A DNA stretch of 18,107 nucleotides from Desulfuromonadales bacterium (GTDB lineage Bacteria > Desulfobacterota > Desulfuromonadia > Desulfuromonadales > BM103): positions 1 through 18,107 of the forward strand of contig DAOWJU010000043.1 of NCBI GenBank assembly GCA_030640215.1, read 5' to 3'. Of the stretch, positions 14,778-18,107 are shown in pieces. The translations under genes and the position numbers were made by a program. Positions within the stretch are counted from its first letter, which is position 1; every line of letters begins with the position of its first letter. Under the pieces are notes generated by a model. That model worked only from the letters and a program-made list of their open reading frames with translations, did no database searches and was not told where the DNA came from.

Positions 14778-16649
14778 CTATTTTTTTAGTGCATCCTTAA
14801 CTGTAGCGACAATCCCTTTGACATCCAAACCATATCTTGCCCGTAACTCGGCTTGACTGCCCTGCTCGACAAACTTATCCGGCAGACCGATTCGCTTAAC
14901 GGGGACAGTGACTCCTGCCTCGCAAAAGAGCTCCAGAACCGCAGAACCGAAACCACCCTGAAGAGCATTTTCTTCCACAGTGAAAACGGAGCCGGTCCTG
15001 ACGGCCTCAGCCACCAGCAAATCTTTATCAAGAGGCTTCAGGAAGATCGGATCGACAACTGCGAGGTCGAAACCATCAGCACTCAGCACTTCTGCAGCTG
15101 CCAAGGCCTCTGTGACCAGAGGACCAGCAGCAAAGATGACCCCATCCTTGCCTTCACGCAGTTTCTCACCCTGACCCACAACCAGAGGCTGCGGCTCGAC
15201 CATCGCAACTCCGGTTCCCGCACCTCGCGGATAGCGGAAGGCAAAAGGCCCATCAAAATTCAACGCAGTGATCGCGGCATGACGTAAATAGTTTTCGTCA
15301 CGGGGAACCATGAAGACCATGTTGGGTATATGCCGCAAATAAGAGAGATCGAACACACCATGGTGCGTTGGACCATCGGCACCAACCAGACCGCCACGAT
15401 CGAGGCAAAAAGTAACCGGCAGGTTCTGCAAACAAACATCGTGCAGAACGTTATCGTAAGCACGCTGAAGGAAAGTGGAATAGATGACAAGGAACGGTTT
15501 GAGGCCCTGGGTTGCCATGCCCGCCGCGAAAGTAACGGCATGCTGCTCTGCAATACCAACATCAAAACAGCGCTCAGGAAAACGCTCAGCAAAAGCATTG
15601 AGTCCGGTTCCTTCCAGCATGGCTGCCGTAATCGCCACGATGCGATCATCTTCCTCAGCCAGTGCAGTCAAGGCTTTGCCAAAGACCGATGTATAACTGG
15701 GCGGACCACTGCTGCCCTTCTTCACTTCACCAGTGACCGGGTCAAAGGGTCCAACCCCGTGGTAAAGATGTGGATTCTCCTCCGCAGGAGGAAAGCCCTT
15801 ACCCTTCTTGGTGACCACATGCATCAGGACCGGGCCGTCCATATGGGTAATGTTTTCCAGAGTCTGCACCAGCTCTTCAAGCTTGTGGCCGTCTATCGGG
15901 CCGACATAGTCGAAATCAAACGCTTCGAAAAGCATGCCTGGCGTCAAGAAACCTTTCACTGCCTCTTCTGCCTTTTTCGCCAGACGCCTGAGGTCTTTAC
16001 CGATTTTAGGGACACTATCGAGAAAGTTCTCCGTTTCCCGCTTCAGGCGGACAAAAAAGTCTGACGTCAGTTGTCGGCTGAAAAAGGATGAGAGCGCTCC
16101 GACATTCGGCGAAATCGACATTTCATTGTCATTCAGGATAACGAGCAGATCTTTTTTGAGATGCCCCGCATGGTTCAGCGACTCAAACGCCAGGCCGGCG
16201 GTTAAAGAGCCGTCACCGATAACGGCGACAACTCTCTCGTCACCGCCCTTGGTATCACGCGCTGTCGCCATGCCAAGACCAGCGGAAATCGAGGTACTGG
16301 AGTGACCAACATTAAAACAGTCGTGGGGACTCTCCTCGCGCTTGGGAAAGCCACTAATGCCATCCAGTTGACGCAACGTGTTGAATTTTGCGTAGCGACC
16401 AGTCAAGAGTTTGTGAGCATAAGCCTGATGGCCGACATCCCAGACAATTTTATCCTTGGGGGTATTAAAAACTCGATGTAAAGCAATTGTCAGCTCGACG
16501 ACACCAAGTGAACTGGCCAGATGCCCACCGGTTTCGGCTACGGTATTTATAATAACGTCCCGCAGCTCCCCGGCCAACTGTGGCAGCTCTGCCTCGGGAA
16601 GATCTTTCAGTGCAGCAATAGGGTTTTCCTGTTTCAATATTTCAGACAT
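14778..16649 (-). CDS. dxs: 1-deoxy-D-xylulose-5-phosphate synthase
   Basis: This enzyme condenses pyruvate and glyceraldehyde 3-phosphate into DXP, the first step of the MEP isoprenoid pathway; DXP also feeds thiamine and pyridoxal phosphate synthesis. It is thiamine-diphosphate dependent and cytoplasmic. From ATG 16649 it has 623 residues, the family norm. Visible features are the N-terminal [13 protein letters not shown], the ThDP motif GDGSLTAG (145-152) running on to [19 protein letters not shown] with the catalytic Glu near 370, and [15 protein letters not shown]. The frame stays open to a TTG at 16688, but that would overlap ispA, and family sequences begin near MSEIL, so I prefer the ATG even though its ribosome binding site is weak. 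It follows ispA after 19 bases. Confidence 0.96.
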   Translation of the reverse strand: MSEILKQENPIAALKDLPEAELPQLAGELRDVIINTVAETGGHLASSLGVVELTIALHRVFNTPKDKIVWDVGHQAYAHKLLTGRYAKFNTLRQLDGISGFPKREESPHDCFNVGHSSTSISAGLGMATARDTKGGDERVVAVIGDGSLTAGLAFESLNHAGHLKKDLLVILNDNEMSISPNVGALSSFFSRQLTSDFFVRLKRETENFLDSVPKIGKDLRRLAKKAEEAVKGFLTPGMLFEAFDFDYVGPIDGHKLEELVQTLENITHMDGPVLMHVVTKKGKGFPPAEENPHLYHGVGPFDPVTGEVKKGSSGPPSYTSVFGKALTALAEEDDRIVAITAAMLEGTGLNAFAERFPERCFDVGIAEQHAVTFAAGMATQGLKPFLVIYSTFLQRAYDNVLHDVCLQNLPVTFCLDRGGLVGADGPTHHGVFDLSYLRHIPNMVFMVPRDENYLRHAAITALNFDGPFAFRYPRGAGTGVAMVEPQPLVVGQGEKLREGKDGVIFAAGPLVTEALAAAEVLSADGFDLAVVDPIFLKPLDKDLLVAEAVRTGSVFTVEENALQGGFGSAVLELFCEAGVTVPVKRIGLPDKFVEQGSQAELRARYGLDVKGIVATVKDALKK

Positions 16650-16668
16650 ATTCACCACGTATATTGTT

Positions 16669-17562
16669 TCAAGATTTTCGATCAACAATGTAGCGGGCCA
16701 ACAGCTTCAGGGCTTCTGCAGCGGGCCCCAAGGGTGTTAGTGACTCCACAGCAATACCACAGAGTTCGTCAGCCCGCTGACGCGCTTCAGCAAGACCGAG
16801 CATGGCCGGGTAAGTCGCCTTACCACGAGCCTGATCGCTGCCAACGTCCTTACCAAGCTCCGCCTGGTCGCCAACAACGTCCAAGATATCATCTGCGATC
16901 TGAAAAGCCAATCCGGCCGCACCACCAAAACGGGTCAGCGCGGCGATTTGTTCTTCATCGCCTCCGCCGAGTAGAGCACCGACCTGAACCGAAGCCAGGA
17001 TCAAGCCACCGGTTTTATGGATATGAATATATTCCAGGGTTGGAAAGTCAATCTCCTTACCCTCAGATTCCATATCGACAACCTGTCCACCGACCATGCC
17101 CTGTGAACCGGCATAACGGGCAACCAGTTCAATGACTCTCAGCACCGTTGCGGGCGCGACTAACCGGTTGGCGTCAGCATCTGCGAGCAATCGGAAGGCT
17201 TCGGTCAACAGAGCATCACCGGCAAGAATCGCCGTAGCCTCGCCATAAGTTTTGTGATTGGTTGGTCGACCACGGCGGAAATCATCATCGTCCATGGCTG
17301 GCAAATCGTCATGCACCAGAGAATAAGTGTGAATCATCTCCAGGGCACATGCGGCATGCATCACCTGTTGCGCAGAGCCGCCGACCGCCTCACTGGCTGC
17401 GATCATCAAGATCGGCCGCAAGCGTTTACCACCAGCAAAAATCGAATAACGCATAGACTGATGCAGTGAGAAGGGCAAAACACTCTCGCTCGGCAGCCAA
17501 CGATCAAGGGCCTGGTCCACCAGAATCAACCGGTCAGCTATATAATCCTTGAGTTCCATCAT
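16669..17562 (-). CDS. ispA: Farnesyl diphosphate synthase (polyprenyl synthetase)
   Basis: This enzyme adds isopentenyl diphosphate to allylic primers to make farnesyl diphosphate, the precursor of quinones and undecaprenyl lipid. Both aspartate-rich motifs are present: [17 protein letters not shown] (DDxxxxD at 85-91) and QIADDILDV (DDxxD at 224-228). The sequence before the first motif, [10 protein letters not shown], closely resembles E. coli IspA. From ATG 17562 the protein has 297 residues (E. coli 299). A TTG at 17589 that overlaps the xseB stop would add nine residues but has its AGGA directly against it, too close for a good site. Geranylgeranyl diphosphate as the product cannot be excluded. 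It lies between xseB and dxs in one operon. Confidence 0.94.
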   Translation of the reverse strand: MMELKDYIADRLILVDQALDRWLPSESVLPFSLHQSMRYSIFAGGKRLRPILMIAASEAVGGSAQQVMHAACALEMIHTYSLVHDDLPAMDDDDFRRGRPTNHKTYGEATAILAGDALLTEAFRLLADADANRLVAPATVLRVIELVARYAGSQGMVGGQVVDMESEGKEIDFPTLEYIHIHKTGGLILASVQVGALLGGGDEEQIAALTRFGGAAGLAFQIADDILDVVGDQAELGKDVGSDQARGKATYPAMLGLAEARQRADELCGIAVESLTPLGPAAEALKLLARYIVDRKS

Positions 17563-17585
17563 GTCTTTTAGTTCCACAACGGGGA

Positions 17586-17825
17586 TCAATCCTGATCTAC
17601 ATGCCTACCGAAAGGCTCGGTGGTAAAGGAACCATCACTGTTTTTCGTCAGCATTTCAATCCGCGCCTCAACAGCCTGCAACTTTTTTCGACACAGGTTG
17701 GCACTCTGCACGCCTGCCTCAAAAGAGTCCAGGGCTTCATCCAGAGGTATTTGTCCCTTCTCCAGTCGGGCCACAGCTTCTTCCAGCTTCTGCAGCGCCT
17801 CCTCAAATGTCGTTTCTTCAGGCAT
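17586..17825 (-). CDS. xseB: Exodeoxyribonuclease VII small subunit
   Basis: This is the small subunit of exonuclease VII, which degrades single-stranded DNA together with the large XseA subunit. The 79-residue protein fits the family length (about 80) and carries FEEALQKLEEAVARLEKGQIPLDEAL and the following helix SANLCRKKLQAVEARIEML, the two helices of the XseB coiled coil. Another ATG lies at 17843, but it has no ribosome binding site, while AAAGGA sits nine bases ahead of ATG 17825. A TTGACA (17871-17876) with a weak -10 at 17848-17853 would start transcription near 17843, which also favours the shorter form. xseA is not next to it; an M23 peptidase gene is. Confidence 0.92.
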   Translation of the reverse strand: MPEETTFEEALQKLEEAVARLEKGQIPLDEALDSFEAGVQSANLCRKKLQAVEARIEMLTKNSDGSFTTEPFGRHVDQD

Positions 17826-17847
17826 GTGCACTTTTCCTTTCATCGTT

Positions 17848-17876
17848 AAGACACCACGCTCTCTCTATTCTGTCAA
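17848..17876 (-). promoter_or_regulatory. Possible promoter for xseB-ispA-dxs
   Basis: On the minus strand a perfect -35 TTGACA (17871-17876) is spaced 17 bases from a poor -10 TGTCTT (17848-17853). It lies between the M23 peptidase gene and xseB, so it could start the isoprenoid operon. The weak -10 keeps confidence low. Confidence 0.35.
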
Positions 17877-17914
17877 GCAACTTTAAGTTCTGCATTCATG
17901 AGCCATTCACGGAT

Positions 17915-18107
17915 TCAAGTCCCTTCAAAAGCCGCCAACAATGCGAGCGGATCAACGCGCTCTCCCAACAGTCTCACAGTAAGGTGCAGATGAGCGCCAG
18001 TCGACCGACCGGTACTGCCGACTTCACCAAGCACATCACCGCTCTGAAGATCATAGCCTTCGTCCACCAGCATCTTTGACAGGTGTGCGTAGACAGAGAT
18101 CAGTCCC
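17915..18107 (-). CDS. M23 (LytM-type) peptidase, C-terminal fragment
   Basis: The last 63 codons of a gene that starts beyond the right edge are visible on the minus strand, in the frame beginning GLISVYAHLSKM and ending at TGA 17915-17917. The sequence VYAHLS, then SGDVLGEVGSTGRSTGAHLHL and VDPLALL, is the standard end of the M23 metallopeptidase domain. HLH supplies a zinc-site histidine pair and YAH another active-site His. Such proteins cut or regulate cutting of peptidoglycan in the periplasm. Whether it is an active enzyme or a NlpD/EnvC-like activator cannot be told, since the N-terminal part is missing from the window. Confidence 0.85.
   Translation of the reverse strand, partial: GLISVYAHLSKMLVDEGYDLQSGDVLGEVGSTGRSTGAHLHLTVRLLGERVDPLALLAAFEGT

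Noticed and set aside
15330-16064. Open plus-strand frame of 244 codons
   Set aside because: It lies entirely antisense to dxs, whose protein is unmistakable; the frame has no family features and is a shadow of the coding strand.
16521-17135. Open plus-strand frame of 204 codons
   Set aside because: It overlaps dxs and ispA on the other strand and has a skewed Pro/Arg/His/Gln composition typical of an antisense shadow.
1-18107. CRISPR array, tRNA or rRNA genes
   Set aside because: No regularly spaced repeats and no cloverleaf or rRNA-like sequence were seen on either strand.

Overview
The window looks like chromosomal DNA from a Desulfuromonadales-type bacterium (Geobacter/Desulfuromonas/Pelobacter relatives), possibly a marine or brackish one. 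This is inferred, not proven. The grounds are a GEMM-I riboswitch carrying the A20 base typical of Geobacter cyclic AMP-GMP sensors, an xseB-ispA-dxs isoprenoid cluster, and a complete glycine betaine importer.

Positions 1-3222 (+ strand) hold a proV-proW-proX osmoprotectant ABC importer (ATPase with CBS domains, permease, periplasmic binding protein) that ends in a hairpin. Positions 3223-3483 are non-coding as far as I can tell. Positions 3484-10900 (- strand) form one unit read from right to left: a TetR-type repressor, a periplasmic adaptor, an RND pump and a TolC-type outer membrane channel. The last three overlap or nearly overlap and would make a complete tripartite efflux pump. A patatin-like phospholipase follows 79 bases later. 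An imperfect palindrome upstream of tetR (11036-11049) is a candidate operator.

Positions 11186-12106 (- strand) carry an IS630-family transposase that keeps its DDE residues but lacks the N-terminal DNA-binding part. Its truncated end runs into the start of a CRP/FNR-family regulator gene (12100-12795, +). After that regulator comes the most interesting element, a GEMM-I riboswitch (about 12869-12962) with A at the ligand-selecting position 20, so probably a 3',3'-cGAMP sensor. An intrinsic terminator follows whose left arm also forms the closing stem of the aptamer. The switch controls a secreted protein of unknown family (13008-13841).

Positions 14034-14569 (- strand) encode a ccdAB toxin-antitoxin pair with its own palindromic operator. 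Positions 14778-17825 (- strand) hold xseB, ispA and dxs: exonuclease VII small subunit, farnesyl diphosphate synthase and DXP synthase, the last two serving isoprenoid supply. They end in a strong terminator at 14704-14738. The right edge carries the C-terminal end of an M23 (LytM-type) peptidase gene that continues beyond the window.
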